Source of the DNA: Treponema sp. UBA3862
GTDB taxonomy: Bacteria; Spirochaetota; Spirochaetia; Treponematales; Treponemataceae
Direction: 5' to 3'
Length of the DNA stretch: 64,000 nt
Assembly: GCA_002392405.1 (NCBI GenBank)
Contig: DGGY01000019.1
Coordinates: forward strand, 4,829-68,828
Position 1 is the first letter of the stretch; every line of letters starts with the position of its first letter. The notes under the pieces were generated by a model that was not told the origin of the DNA, ran no database searches, and saw only the letters and a list, made by a program, of their open reading frames with translations. Made by a program: the position numbers and the translations under genes. Shown piece after piece: positions 41,339 through 51,270 of this stretch.

Positions 41339-43279
41339 TTAATTAAACAGCTCCATCTGTGCACCGTCAACCTTAATTGACTCAACTTCCTTTGCGGCAA
41401 GCCTTACACCAAGAGTTTTAATTCCCTTCTCTTCAAAGTCCTGAGCCTTGAAAGCTTCTTCAAGCACTTTTACGCGGGGCTTTTTTTCATAGTTGAGGGT
41501 AAAACTGAATTTTTCCCTTGTATCTACATGAAGAACTTCCATTCCGTCAGGAGCAATAAAATAGTCACGGTTCATAATCCAGCTTGGAATACGGCATCTT
41601 TTTATAAAACAGTATTTTGTTTTAGGGTCACGGAAAATAACCGTAAAGAGAATATTGTTGATGATTTCCTTTTCAGCAATTTCACAGAACCACATTCCTT
41701 TGTCTACGAACATCTTCTGAGGAACATCGCAGACTGAGTAAACGCCGCTTCTGCGCATAACAAGGATTCTGTCGTATGGTGACACTTTTTTAAGTTCCTG
41801 ACCGCCTGAAACATTGATTCCAAGGTAACCCTTTTCATCATAGCGCAGGCTCTGGTCTGATTTTGCAACAGCCTTAACGTCAACGGCAGAAAAACTTGTA
41901 ACTGTAGTTTTTCTTACAAGCATTTCAGGAGAAAGTTTCTTGAATTTTTCAAGCATGCCGCCCAGGTAATCAATTGCACAGCCTGTAAGGTTCTTTAAGA
42001 GTTTTGCAATTTCCTTTAAGCGGGCATTGATTGCTGCAACTTCTTCACGGTTTTTATTGATGTCGTAAAGAGAGATGCGGCGGATAGGAATCTGTAAGAG
42101 ATGATCTACATCTTCATCTGTTATAGGGCGGATAAGTTCTGCCTTGAAGGGAACAAAGCCCTTGTAAACAGCCTTGATTACATCTTCCTGAGTCTTTTTT
42201 GTTTCGATTGCCTTGTAAATACGCTCTTCAATAAAGATTCTCTCAAGGGTGCGGATATGAAGCTTATCCATAAGCTGGCCGCGCTCATACTCAAGTTCTT
42301 CCTTGATGATGCCGGTAAGTTTCTGTGCGTAATACTTTATTATTTCTGTTGCAGACATGGCAACCGGCATATTGTCTTTAATGACAAGCATCTGACAGGA
42401 AATGGATTTTTCACAGTCAGTATAGGCGTAAAGACTGTCTATAACATCCTTTGTATAAACTCCCCGCGGAAGACGGATTTCAATACAGCAGTGATCGGTT
42501 GTAAAGTTATCAACCGAACTGATTTTAATTTTTCCTGCCTTATACGCAGAGTCAATTGATTCAAGAAGGCTCTTTGCGTTTGTATCAAGAGGGAGTTCTG
42601 TAATTACGATTTTTTTCTCGTCAGAAGTATCAAACTTAGCGCGGGTAACGATTTTTCCGTTGCCGTCGTTGTAATTGCTTACATCAATAAGGCCGCCTGT
42701 AGAAACATCAGGATAAATCTTAAATTTTTCTCCTTTAAGGCACTTGATTTCTGCATCAATTACTTCCTTAAGATTGTAAGGCAGAATCTTTGTACTCATG
42801 CCGACAGCAATACCTTCAGCGCCCATAATCAGCGCAAGAGGAATTTTTGCACGGTAAACTTCAGGCTCTTCGTCGCGTCCGTCATAATTTGGTACATAGT
42901 GAGTAATATTGTGATTTGTTACAAGAAAATCTTTTGCCAGGGGATGAATACGGCACTCAATGTAACGTCCGGCAGATGCACCGTCTCCGGTGTATTTATT
43001 ACCGAAGTTTCCCTGTTTTTCAATAAAAATTTCTTTGTTTGCAAGATTTACAAGAGCTCCGTAAATTGAAGCGTCTCCATGCGGGTGATACTTCATCGTA
43101 CGTCCGACAACAAAGCTTACCTTCTGAAAATAACCGTCATCTACTTCAAATAAAGTATGCATGATGCGGCGCTGTACCGGCTTAAGTCCGTCTTCAAGAT
43201 CAGGAATAGCCCTGTCACGGATTACATAAGAAGCATATTCAATAAAGTTTTTGTCGAATAAGTTTTTAACAAAGGCCAT
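41339..43279 (-). CDS. parC: DNA topoisomerase IV subunit A (or second GyrA-type subunit)
   Basis: 646 residues, shorter than GyrA. The catalytic tyrosine is Y106 in ASAGRYIECR, with KPVQRRIM (33-40) and KYHPHGDASIYGAL (63-76) upstream. The tail after about 480 is a short beta-propeller-like region, much shorter than in GyrA. Directly downstream of parE (9-base gap), so the two make one enzyme that cuts and rejoins double-stranded DNA for decatenation. Good AGGAAAAG before the ATG. Confidence 0.87.
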   Translation of the reverse strand: MAFVKNLFDKNFIEYASYVIRDRAIPDLEDGLKPVQRRIMHTLFEVDDGYFQKVSFVVGRTMKYHPHGDASIYGALVNLANKEIFIEKQGNFGNKYTGDGASAGRYIECRIHPLAKDFLVTNHNITHYVPNYDGRDEEPEVYRAKIPLALIMGAEGIAVGMSTKILPYNLKEVIDAEIKCLKGEKFKIYPDVSTGGLIDVSNYNDGNGKIVTRAKFDTSDEKKIVITELPLDTNAKSLLESIDSAYKAGKIKISSVDNFTTDHCCIEIRLPRGVYTKDVIDSLYAYTDCEKSISCQMLVIKDNMPVAMSATEIIKYYAQKLTGIIKEELEYERGQLMDKLHIRTLERIFIEERIYKAIETKKTQEDVIKAVYKGFVPFKAELIRPITDEDVDHLLQIPIRRISLYDINKNREEVAAINARLKEIAKLLKNLTGCAIDYLGGMLEKFKKLSPEMLVRKTTVTSFSAVDVKAVAKSDQSLRYDEKGYLGINVSGGQELKKVSPYDRILVMRRSGVYSVCDVPQKMFVDKGMWFCEIAEKEIINNILFTVIFRDPKTKYCFIKRCRIPSWIMNRDYFIAPDGMEVLHVDTREKFSFTLNYEKKPRVKVLEEAFKAQDFEEKGIKTLGVRLAAKEVESIKVDGAQMELFN

Positions 43280-43288
43280 ATTCTTTTC

Positions 43289-45547
43289 CTATACGTCAAT
43301 TTCTGCATTACTCAGCAGATGCTGTTCAATAAAGGTTCTGCGTTCAGGGGTATTTTTGCCCATATAGAACGACAGAAGCTGCGGAATGATTTTTAACTGA
43401 CTTACTTCAATCGGTGTAAGACGCATTGTTGCAGGATCAATAAACTGACGGAACTCACTGGGGTTGATTTCACCAAGACCTTTAAAGCGGCTTGTTTCGC
43501 AGTTTTTACCCATTTTAAGCTGGGCCTTATCCCTTTCATCCTCTGAATAGCAGTATACGTTATCTTTTTTAGTGCGCACGCGGAACAAAGGTGTTTCAAG
43601 GATGCACACTCTTCCGCTTGTTACAAGTTCCTCAAAATAGCCCAGGAAGAAGGTAAGCAGAAGGTTTCTGATGTGGAATCCGTCGTTATCGGCATCGGTT
43701 GCAATTACGATTTTTGAGTAACGCAGGTCTTCTACAGAGTTTTCAATTCCAAGGGCGCGCATGAGCTGAAAAAGTTCATCATTTTTATAGATATCTGTCT
43801 GTTTTTTGCCGTACATATTTTCAGGTTTACCGCGCAGACGGAAAATTGCCTGTGTATTCGGATCACGACTGTGTGTCATTACACCTGCCGCAGAGTCTCC
43901 TTCCGTAATAAAAATCATTGAATTTTCACCCTTAGGTCCGTCTTCTACATGGAAGCGGCAGTCATCAAGTTTAGGAATACGGATGCTGACTTTTTTAGCA
44001 GCCTCTTTAGCTTCTTTTTTAACTGCAGAAAGTTCTGTACGGAGTTTTTCGTTTGCTTCGATTTTTTTCTGAAGCATGTCGGCAGCCTTAGGATTTTTAT
44101 GAAGCCAGTCATCAAGACCTGACTGAACTTCCCCCACTACCCACTGACGGATGTCAGTATTGCCCAGCTTGTTTTTTGTCTGGCTTTCAAAAACAGGATC
44201 CTTGACTTTTACAAGAACTGCGGCAGTAATTCCTTCACGGATATCTTCAGACTTATAGTTTTCCTGGAAGAACTCATTTACACCTTTGATAAAGCCTTCC
44301 TTAAAGGCCTGAAGGTGTGTACCGCCGTCTGAAGTATACTGACCGTTTACGAATGAAAAATAATTTTCACCGTAGGAATTTGTATGTGTAAAGGCAAACT
44401 TTAAATGAAGTCCGTCATAACTTCCGATAGGATAAATTGTGTCAGATTCAAGTTCTTTCTGCAGAAGGTCTAAAAGGCCGTTCTGACTGGTAAAAGGCTG
44501 GCCGTTAAGGGTGATTGTAAGCCCTGCATTTAAGTAAGCATAATTCCAGAGGCGTTTTTCAACAAATTCCATATTGAAACTGTACTTACCGAAAATTGTC
44601 TCATCAGGAACAAATTCAAAATATGTTCCGTTCTTCATCGGCTTTGCAAGCTTTACATTCTTCTTTTCTGATTTAAGTTTTCCCTGTTCAAAAACAGCTT
44701 CAGTTGCATAACCGTCACGGATGGCAATTACCTTAAAATATGAAGAAAGGGCATTTACGGCTTTTGTACCTACACCGTTCATACCCACAGAAAACTGGAA
44801 AACATCATCATTGTATTTTGCACCCGTGTTAATCTGGCTTACACATTCAACAACTTTACCAAGCGGAATACCGCGGCCGTAGTCACGCACCTTAACACGG
44901 TTATCTGCAATCTGAATATCGATTCTGTTACCGAAACCTACGATAAATTCATCAATCGAGTTATCGATAATTTCCTTTAAGAGGACATAGATACCGTCAT
45001 TCTGATTTGAACCGTCCCCCAGGCGTCCGATATACATACCTGAACGAAGGCGGATGTGTTCAAGGGCATCAAGATGCTTAATCTGAGAATCATCGTAGGA
45101 AGCAAGTTTTTTTCCTTCGTTTTTGAGGGAAGGATCGGCAGCTTTTGCCGCAGCAAGATTTTTTGCAGACTGCTCGGCAGTTGTACCGCGTTTAACGGCA
45201 GTCTTTTCTTCGGTTTTCTTTACGGCTGCCTTTGTCTTGGCATTATCCCAGGCACGGAAAGTTCCGTTTTCATCAATTCCTGCAACAGGCTTTTTTGCTT
45301 TTGAAGAAGCGGCTGTTTTTGCCGGAGCTTTTGAAGCGGCAGTCTTTACTGAAGATGCTTTGGTCTCAGGCTTTGAAGCCGGTTTTTCTGCAGGCTTTGA
45401 AGCAGGCTTTATAGCCGATTTTGCAGCAGGCTTTGAAGCAGGCTTTAAAGCCGTTTTTGCAGGAGCCTTTGAAGCTGCTGCACTAGTCTTAGAAGCAGTC
45501 TTTTTTAAAGACGAAACTGCTTTTTTTGAATCTGTTGTTCCACCCAT
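43289..45547 (-). CDS. parE: DNA topoisomerase IV subunit B with histone-like N-terminal extension
   Basis: About 752 residues. Residues 1-150 are low complexity, made of Lys, Ala, Pro and Ser with repeats such as KPASKPA, like a histone H1 tail. The enzyme starts near 155: GHKL ATPase (EIIDNSIDEF, DYGRGIP), transducer, TOPRIM with ITEGDSAAG and DADNDGFHI, and LRGKPEN. The catalytic core is intact. The ATG at 45547 (MGGTTDSKKA) follows TTGGCG-17-TATAAT by seven bases with no Shine-Dalgarno; an ATG three codons upstream overlaps the -10. Cotranscribed with parC. Confidence 0.88.
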   Translation of the reverse strand: MGGTTDSKKAVSSLKKTASKTSAAASKAPAKTALKPASKPAAKSAIKPASKPAEKPASKPETKASSVKTAASKAPAKTAASSKAKKPVAGIDENGTFRAWDNAKTKAAVKKTEEKTAVKRGTTAEQSAKNLAAAKAADPSLKNEGKKLASYDDSQIKHLDALEHIRLRSGMYIGRLGDGSNQNDGIYVLLKEIIDNSIDEFIVGFGNRIDIQIADNRVKVRDYGRGIPLGKVVECVSQINTGAKYNDDVFQFSVGMNGVGTKAVNALSSYFKVIAIRDGYATEAVFEQGKLKSEKKNVKLAKPMKNGTYFEFVPDETIFGKYSFNMEFVEKRLWNYAYLNAGLTITLNGQPFTSQNGLLDLLQKELESDTIYPIGSYDGLHLKFAFTHTNSYGENYFSFVNGQYTSDGGTHLQAFKEGFIKGVNEFFQENYKSEDIREGITAAVLVKVKDPVFESQTKNKLGNTDIRQWVVGEVQSGLDDWLHKNPKAADMLQKKIEANEKLRTELSAVKKEAKEAAKKVSIRIPKLDDCRFHVEDGPKGENSMIFITEGDSAAGVMTHSRDPNTQAIFRLRGKPENMYGKKQTDIYKNDELFQLMRALGIENSVEDLRYSKIVIATDADNDGFHIRNLLLTFFLGYFEELVTSGRVCILETPLFRVRTKKDNVYCYSEDERDKAQLKMGKNCETSRFKGLGEINPSEFRQFIDPATMRLTPIEVSQLKIIPQLLSFYMGKNTPERRTFIEQHLLSNAEIDV

Positions 45548-45554
45548 AACTATC

Positions 45555-45583
45555 ATTATAACGGGATTTTAGCAAACCGCCAA
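45555..45583 (-). promoter_or_regulatory. Promoter of parE-parC operon
   Basis: Minus-strand -35 TTGGCG (45578-45583), 17 bases, -10 TATAAT (45555-45560), seven bases to the ATG at 45547. Confidence 0.65.
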
Positions 45584-45597
45584 GACTTTAAAACCCG

Positions 45598-46662
45598 TTA
45601 TAATATTTTTACGGCTCCAAAAGGCGTATCTTTAAAAGAAAGATAAGATTCAATTTTTTTATATGCACGGGCACTGACTTTAGAAAGGCGGACGAAACTG
45701 CCGTCAGAACTTTTTACAAGCGGGTCAATCCAGCGCTTTTTTACCTCAATATTTACAGAATACCACTCAGGCCCCGGTTCACTTTCAAGATGTTCGATAG
45801 AAGTCATAGTACGCCATTTTTTAATGAGTGCAGAAAGATAATTGTCATTTTTTAAAGCATAGTCATCAAAGACAGCGGTAAGCCTCTTCTCAGAAAAAGT
45901 AAAACAGTCGTGTTCACTTATAATCTTTTCTTTCAGTGCAAGATTTACGATTTTACCGAGCATGTTAAGGGCAAGTTTATTTTCGTTTTTCTGAAGCAGA
46001 AAGGCACAGTCAATAAAACCTTCCGTGTAAAGTTCAGCCGCTATTAAATCATTAAAGGCAAACTCGTCCTTCCCCGACTCATTTTTTACGACTGAAATTG
46101 AATTATACATTTCCTTAACTTCATCAAGTGTCCACACATGACCTTCAATCATATTTCCTAAAGCCATATTGCTGGGAAACATATATTCAAGTCTGTCAGC
46201 GCAGAGCTGGGGAATAGGACTGTCACACAGAGAATAAATATGATAATTACGGATTTCACAGACATTAATACTGTCCCGCGCTAAAAGAAAAGCCAGTTCA
46301 GGATCAAAAGTCAAAAGTTCAGAAGTCTGGGCCTCACTTTCTTCCTGTTTTAAGGCATCACCTTTACGAAAATCATTTACATGAGAAAATGCACAGGTGG
46401 CAGCATCATGAAAAAGGCTTGCAAGAGTCTGTTTTTTATCTTTTGTAAAATGCCAGGTAATCAAAGCCGTACCGATGCTGTGGTCAAGACGGCTGTAAAA
46501 AAATCTGTTGGAATAAAGGGAAGTCCAGTCAGTTCCGCACAAAAGCCCGATCCCGTCAAGATGCTGCAAAACAGGAAGACTTATATATTCATTTAACCAC
46601 TCAGGATAATCAGGGCAAAGAATTTTATGATAATCATCTGCAAAGGATTTTGTAAAAGACAT
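45598..46662 (-). CDS. HD-domain protein
   Basis: 354 residues. The HD-fold ligands are SRLDHSIGTALI (about 57-68) and SLFHDAATCAFSHVND (about 83-98), in the arrangement of dNTPase-like HD proteins. DRLEYMFPSNMALGN follows. Substrate unknown; nucleotide or cyclic nucleotide hydrolysis is typical. TTGAAT-17-TATTAT ends six bases before the ATG and no Shine-Dalgarno is present. It is on the same strand as parE, but parE has its own promoter between them. Confidence 0.75.
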   Translation of the reverse strand: MSFTKSFADDYHKILCPDYPEWLNEYISLPVLQHLDGIGLLCGTDWTSLYSNRFFYSRLDHSIGTALITWHFTKDKKQTLASLFHDAATCAFSHVNDFRKGDALKQEESEAQTSELLTFDPELAFLLARDSINVCEIRNYHIYSLCDSPIPQLCADRLEYMFPSNMALGNMIEGHVWTLDEVKEMYNSISVVKNESGKDEFAFNDLIAAELYTEGFIDCAFLLQKNENKLALNMLGKIVNLALKEKIISEHDCFTFSEKRLTAVFDDYALKNDNYLSALIKKWRTMTSIEHLESEPGPEWYSVNIEVKKRWIDPLVKSSDGSFVRLSKVSARAYKKIESYLSFKDTPFGAVKIL

Positions 46663-46668
46663 GTGTGA

Positions 46669-46697
46669 ATAATAGCCTTAAGAGGGGAAAAATTCAA
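46669..46697 (-). promoter_or_regulatory. Promoter of the 354-residue HD protein gene
   Basis: Minus-strand -35 TTGAAT (46692-46697), 17 bases, -10 TATTAT (46669-46674), six bases to the ATG at 46662. Confidence 0.65.
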
Positions 46698-46710
46698 TTT
46701 TACTCAAGAA

Positions 46711-46820
46711 AGCCTCCCCTTAGCGTCAGGGATTGTAAGCCCGAAGTCCCCCGGAAGGGGGATGAGCCGCCTTGACGGCGAAGGCTGAAAAGCCCGGCCC
46801 GCGCACGCGGGAGACGCCCG
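46711..46820. repeat. GC-rich structured intergenic element
   Basis: About 110 GC-rich bases between divergent genes. Hairpins in order: CCCCC-GGAA-GGGGG (46748-46761, a GNRA loop on the plus strand), CGCC/GGCG (46768-46780), GGCT/AGCC (about 46783-46794) and CCCGCG/CGCGGG (46798-46811). It opens with CTCCCCTTAGCGTCA, which recurs in the element at 1910-1992. No supported gene lies in it. A dispersed repeat or a structured RNA. Confidence 0.5.
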
Positions 46821-46885
46821 TATTTTCTTTATTTTTGCAAAACTGTATAATAAGAAAAAAATTAAATTTTCCGGAGGATTATTAA

Positions 46886-49426
46886 ATGTATCCATTTAAA
46901 AACATAGAACCCAAGTGGCAGAAATACTGGGACGAGAACAAAACCTTTAAGTCTGTGGAAGACGAATCTTTTTCTAAAGACAAAAGGCGCTATGTTCTTG
47001 ATATGTTCCCCTATCCTTCCGGAGCAGGCCTTCATGTAGGTCACCCTGAAGGTTACACTGCAACAGATATTTACTGCCGCTTTCTGCGCATGAACGGATA
47101 CAATGTCCTTCATCCCATGGGATACGACGCTTTCGGTCTTCCTGCAGAAAACTACGCAATCAAAACAGGAACTCATCCTGCAACTACAACAAACGCAAAC
47201 ATCGAACATTTTACACAGCAGATTAAAGCCCTCGGCTTCTCTTATGACTGGGACCGGGAAATCCGCACCTGTACACCTGATTACTACAAATGGACTCAGT
47301 GGATTTTCCTCCAGCTTTACAAACGCGGTCTTGCCTATGAAGCACAGACTCCAATCAACTGGTGTCCGAGCTGTCTTACCGGGCTTGCAAACGAAGAAGT
47401 AAAGGAAGGTCACTGTGACCGCTGCGGCGCTCAGGTAACACACAAAGTAATCCGTCAGTGGATTTTAAAAATCACAGCATACGCTGACCGCCTTCTTGAA
47501 GACCTTGAGGGGCTGGACTGGCCTGAAAGCGTAAAATCAATGCAGAGAAACTGGATCGGCCGCTCTGAAGGTGCAGAAGTTGACTTTACAATCGCTGACA
47601 AAGACGGAAAACCGACAGACAAAAAACTCACAGTTTACACTACCCGCTGCGACACACTTTTCGGTGCTACATACATGGTAGTTTCTCCGGAACATCCTCT
47701 TATCAAAGAACTCACAACAGCACAGCAGAAAGACGCTGTTGAAAAATATGTTGAAGAAGCTTCTAAAAAATCTGACCTTGAACGCACTGATCTTGCAAAA
47801 ACAAAGACAGGTGTATTCTCAGGAAGTTATGCAATAAACCCTGTAAACGGAAAACTTATTCCAGTCTGGGTTGCTGACTACGTTTTAATTTCTTACGGAA
47901 CTGGTGCTATCATGGCAGTTCCTGCACACGATACCCGCGACTGGGATTTTGCAAAAAAATTCGGTCTTCCGATTATTGAAGTATTGAAAAGCGAAGTTGA
48001 TGTTCAGGAACAGGCCTGGACAGAAGACGGAATCCACGTAAACTCAGAATTCTTAAACGGCCTCAACAAAAAAGACGCTATCGCTAAAATGCTTGAGTTC
48101 CTTGAATCTAAAAAAATCGGAAAAAAGGCTGTAAACTACAAGCTCCGCGACTGGGTATTCAGCCGCCAGAGATACTGGGGCGAACCGATTCCTCTGGTTC
48201 ACTGTCCTGACTGCGGCATCGTCCCGATTCCGGAAGAAGAACTTCCGCTTGAACTGCCGGATGTTAAGACTTACCAGCCGACAGGTACAGGCGAATCTCC
48301 GCTTGCAGGAATCGATGCCTGGGTAAACTGTAAGTGCCCGAAATGCGGAAAAGCTGCCCGCCGCGAAACCAACACAATGCCTCAGTGGGCAGGAAGCTGC
48401 TGGTATTACCTCCGCTACATCGATCCGTCAAACGAACTTTCATTCTGCGACAAAAACAAAGAATCATACTGGATGCCTGTAGACCTTTATGTAGGTGGTG
48501 CTGAACATGCAGTTTTACACCTCCTGTACGCACGCTTCTGGCACAAGGTTCTCTATGATTTAGGAGTTGTCTCAACAAAAGAACCTTTCCAGCGCCTGAT
48601 TAACCAGGGAATGATTACCTCTTTCGCTTTCCAGAGAAAGAACAAGTCCCTCGTTGCAGTTGATATGGTCGAAGAAAAGAACGGAAAATTCTATTCAACA
48701 GAAGACGGTGAAGAACTTGAACGCGTAATCGCAAAAATGTCCAAATCACTTAAAAACGTCGTAAATCCTGATGAAATGATTAAAAACTACGGCGCTGACT
48801 CAGTGCGCATGTACGAAATGTTCATGGGACCGCTCACAGTTTCAAAACCATGGAATACCCAGGGCTTAATCGGCGTAAACCGCTTCCTGGACAAAATCTG
48901 GAATATTTCAGAAAAGCCGATGGAAGAGATCGATATTACAGGAAAGCTGGACAAGGACCTTGCATCCCTGCGTAAAACATATGCAAAAACTGTCAAAAAG
49001 GTAACTGAAGATACAAACAACCTGGACTTTAACGTAGCCATCAGCCAGATGATGATTTTTATCAACGAGGCTTCAAAATTCGAGAAACTTCCTAAAGCAA
49101 TGTGGGAAGGATTTGTACTTCTTCTTTCTCCATACGCTCCGCATCTTGGAGAAGAACTCTGGCAGAAACTCGGTCACGACAAGTCAAACGCATACGAAAA
49201 ATGGCCTGTCTTCGACGAAAAATACTGCGTTGAAGACACAAAAGAAATCGTAGTAAGCGTAAACGGTAAGGTACGCGACAAGTTCGAAGCAGCAACTGAC
49301 ACACCAAAAGAAGAACTCGAAAAACTTGCAAAAGAAACAGAGGGCTTCAGGAAGTTCAGCGAAGGCAAAGAAATTGTCAAGGTAATCGTTGTACCGAACA
49401 AGCTTGTAAACATTGTAGTTAAATAA
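46886..49426 (+). CDS. leuS: Leucyl-tRNA synthetase
   Basis: 846 residues. HIGH-type motif in [15 protein letters not shown] (about 38-52), editing domain (about 225-420, with the [19 protein letters not shown] threonine-rich motif), the cysteine pairs HCPDCG and [12 protein letters not shown] in [10 protein letters not shown], and the anticodon domain with the C-terminal cap. All key elements are present. Strong GGAGG before the ATG, and a TATAAT about 30 bases upstream of it. Supplies the charged tRNA-Leu that the leuA attenuator would sense. Confidence 0.96.
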   Translation: MYPFKNIEPKWQKYWDENKTFKSVEDESFSKDKRRYVLDMFPYPSGAGLHVGHPEGYTATDIYCRFLRMNGYNVLHPMGYDAFGLPAENYAIKTGTHPATTTNANIEHFTQQIKALGFSYDWDREIRTCTPDYYKWTQWIFLQLYKRGLAYEAQTPINWCPSCLTGLANEEVKEGHCDRCGAQVTHKVIRQWILKITAYADRLLEDLEGLDWPESVKSMQRNWIGRSEGAEVDFTIADKDGKPTDKKLTVYTTRCDTLFGATYMVVSPEHPLIKELTTAQQKDAVEKYVEEASKKSDLERTDLAKTKTGVFSGSYAINPVNGKLIPVWVADYVLISYGTGAIMAVPAHDTRDWDFAKKFGLPIIEVLKSEVDVQEQAWTEDGIHVNSEFLNGLNKKDAIAKMLEFLESKKIGKKAVNYKLRDWVFSRQRYWGEPIPLVHCPDCGIVPIPEEELPLELPDVKTYQPTGTGESPLAGIDAWVNCKCPKCGKAARRETNTMPQWAGSCWYYLRYIDPSNELSFCDKNKESYWMPVDLYVGGAEHAVLHLLYARFWHKVLYDLGVVSTKEPFQRLINQGMITSFAFQRKNKSLVAVDMVEEKNGKFYSTEDGEELERVIAKMSKSLKNVVNPDEMIKNYGADSVRMYEMFMGPLTVSKPWNTQGLIGVNRFLDKIWNISEKPMEEIDITGKLDKDLASLRKTYAKTVKKVTEDTNNLDFNVAISQMMIFINEASKFEKLPKAMWEGFVLLLSPYAPHLGEELWQKLGHDKSNAYEKWPVFDEKYCVEDTKEIVVSVNGKVRDKFEAATDTPKEELEKLAKETEGFRKFSEGKEIVKVIVVPNKLVNIVVK

Positions 49427-49477
49427 GCCTGAGTCATTAAGCTCCGGCTAAAATGCGCATCAGTGCGTAAAACAAAA

Positions 49478-49506
49478 CATCCCTGTCAGATTTCACTGCA
49501 GGGATG
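49478..49506 (-). terminator. Terminator of the adenine deaminase operon
   Basis: 8-bp stem CATCCCTG/CAGGGATG (49478-49485 with 49499-49506); on the minus strand it is followed by TTTTGTTTT. Confidence 0.65.
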
Positions 49507-49521
49507 CTAAAAAACTATATA

Positions 49522-49549
49522 TGCCGTGTCAGACACGGCAATTTTTTTT
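49522..49549 (+). terminator. Terminator of leuS
   Basis: Perfect inverted repeat TGCCGTGTC/GACACGGCA (49522-49540) followed by A and eight T on the plus strand. Confidence 0.88.
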
Positions 49550-49551
49550 GT

Positions 49552-51204
49552 TTAAGTCCACAGAGGAATCTGTTCCTGCTCTGCTACACTGAACAGGCCT
49601 TTCAGGTTCATCTTTAAACTTGGAATTGTCGTGTCAAAAAGATAGGAAAGTGTTCTGATAGGATGACGGATTGTACAGCCGAGCTTAATGCGCATTACTT
49701 CGTGAGTTTTTCCGTATTCTTCACTGAGCTCATCTGAAGTTTTTGTACTGACTATTCCTCCGTATGAGAGAGGAACTTCACAGATAACTTTACCGCCTGA
49801 AGCATATACAAAACCGCCTTTTATATCAATAAGATGATTTACGGCCACTGCCATATCTTCATCATCTGCACCTACACATGTAAAATTATGCTCATCGTGG
49901 GTAATCGACATTGCAAAGGCCCCCTGCTTCATTCCAAACCCATGAATAAACGCAACGGACCGCTCTTTTTCTTTAGTACGGCTGACAAGAATAACTTTTA
50001 AAATATCTTTTTCAATATCGCTTTCAAGATATCCGTTTCTGCTTTTTACGTTAAAAACAGTTTTTACCGTATTATACTCATCAGTGTTAGCATCAATTAC
50101 ATTTAACTTTACTTCTTCTTCCGGGCAGGAAATCTTAAGGTCATCAGCTGTAATTTTCTGAGCCTTTATATTTCCAAAAGAAGGCTTTAACAGCTTATCT
50201 TCAATGGTTTTAGCATTAAGGTTTTCTATATCAAAAACACATTCACCTTTTACCCAGGTCTGAAGCACGTTAAAATTAACCGCACTGTCAACAACAATAA
50301 AATCAGCACTGTCACCAGGCCTTAAAAGCCCTGATTTCAAGCCATAGTGTTTAACAGGATTTACACAGGCAGCTTCAAGAACATTAAAAACATCGCAGCC
50401 AAAATTAACCAGTTTTGCCGCAGCATCATTGATATAGCCTTTCTTTTTGATATTAGGTCCGAATACAATTTCAGAACAGAGCATTGTTTTTTCAGGAAAG
50501 TTTTCGATTAAATCCTTCATGCTCAAAAAATCAACGGCATCACGGGTCTGGATCTGAACATTTAAGCCCGCTTTAATTTTTTCATAGCCTTCTTCATAGG
50601 AGCGGACTTCGTGATCTGCAGAAACTGATGAATTACAGTATTCTTTTAAATTATTTCCGGTTAAACCCGGCGCATGACCGTCAACTGCTTTATTATATTT
50701 TTTTGCAAGGGCAAATAATGCTTCTGCCTTTTCTTCATGAAGAATCACCGAAGGGAAATCTTTAAGTTCACCAAGATGAGTAACTTCATCACGTTTTAAA
50801 AGCCTTTCAATATCATCAAAAGAATAAATTCCCGGAACAGTGTCTGAAGGCGCTCCAAAACCAAAATAAAACGGCACACCTTTTGAATTTTCTATAAGAC
50901 CTTCTACACCTTTTCGGCCGAGCACTGCAGTAATGTCATGTGACTCAACAAGAGCACCAGCAACACCCCTGCTTAAAGCAAGTTTAGCGTACTGTGACGG
51001 GCAGATAAAAGTCATATCTATATGAAGATGAGAATCAATAAACGGGGGAAGAATGTACGGAAGTTTCTTTGAAAATCTGAGTGAAAGGAGCTGGTTCAAA
51101 TCCGCTTTTTTTATCTGTGTAATCACACCGTTTTCAAAGCAGACAGTACCCGGATAAGAAGTTCTGTTAAATATGTCTATGATTATTCCGTCTACGACAC
51201 CCAT
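49552..51204 (-). CDS. Divergent adenine-deaminase-like amidohydrolase
   Basis: 550 residues of the AdeC amidohydrolase type. Metal motif DSHLHID (57-63) replaces the usual HVHIESS; SHDITAVLG, LGELKDFPSVI, and DGHAPGLTGNNLKEY ... SADHEVRSYEEG follow the AdeC order. The segment that normally carries the CTDD aspartates reads LCSEIVFGP, so one catalytic acid appears to be missing. The C-terminal AdeC domain is present (FIHGFGMKQGAFAMSITHDEHNFTCVG). May deaminate adenine weakly or act on another purine-like substrate. Last of the operon reading from the phosphatases, with a 66-base gap. Confidence 0.72.
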   Translation of the reverse strand: MGVVDGIIIDIFNRTSYPGTVCFENGVITQIKKADLNQLLSLRFSKKLPYILPPFIDSHLHIDMTFICPSQYAKLALSRGVAGALVESHDITAVLGRKGVEGLIENSKGVPFYFGFGAPSDTVPGIYSFDDIERLLKRDEVTHLGELKDFPSVILHEEKAEALFALAKKYNKAVDGHAPGLTGNNLKEYCNSSVSADHEVRSYEEGYEKIKAGLNVQIQTRDAVDFLSMKDLIENFPEKTMLCSEIVFGPNIKKKGYINDAAAKLVNFGCDVFNVLEAACVNPVKHYGLKSGLLRPGDSADFIVVDSAVNFNVLQTWVKGECVFDIENLNAKTIEDKLLKPSFGNIKAQKITADDLKISCPEEEVKLNVIDANTDEYNTVKTVFNVKSRNGYLESDIEKDILKVILVSRTKEKERSVAFIHGFGMKQGAFAMSITHDEHNFTCVGADDEDMAVAVNHLIDIKGGFVYASGGKVICEVPLSYGGIVSTKTSDELSEEYGKTHEVMRIKLGCTIRHPIRTLSYLFDTTIPSLKMNLKGLFSVAEQEQIPLWT

Positions 51205-51270
51205 AGTTAAATAAAATATCCCCTGTCTTTAAATCATAACATTGAATACTTTATTTTTCAAATTCTGTTG

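Noticed and set aside
45056-45572. Plus-strand reading frames of 82 and 149 residues opposite parE
   Set aside because: They mirror the Lys/Ala-rich tail of parE in the opposite frame and have no expression signals.
46704-46895. 63-residue reading frame on the minus strand across the GC-rich island
   Set aside because: It has no ribosome site, crosses the leuS promoter and start, and its composition follows the hairpin repeats, so it is not a supported gene.
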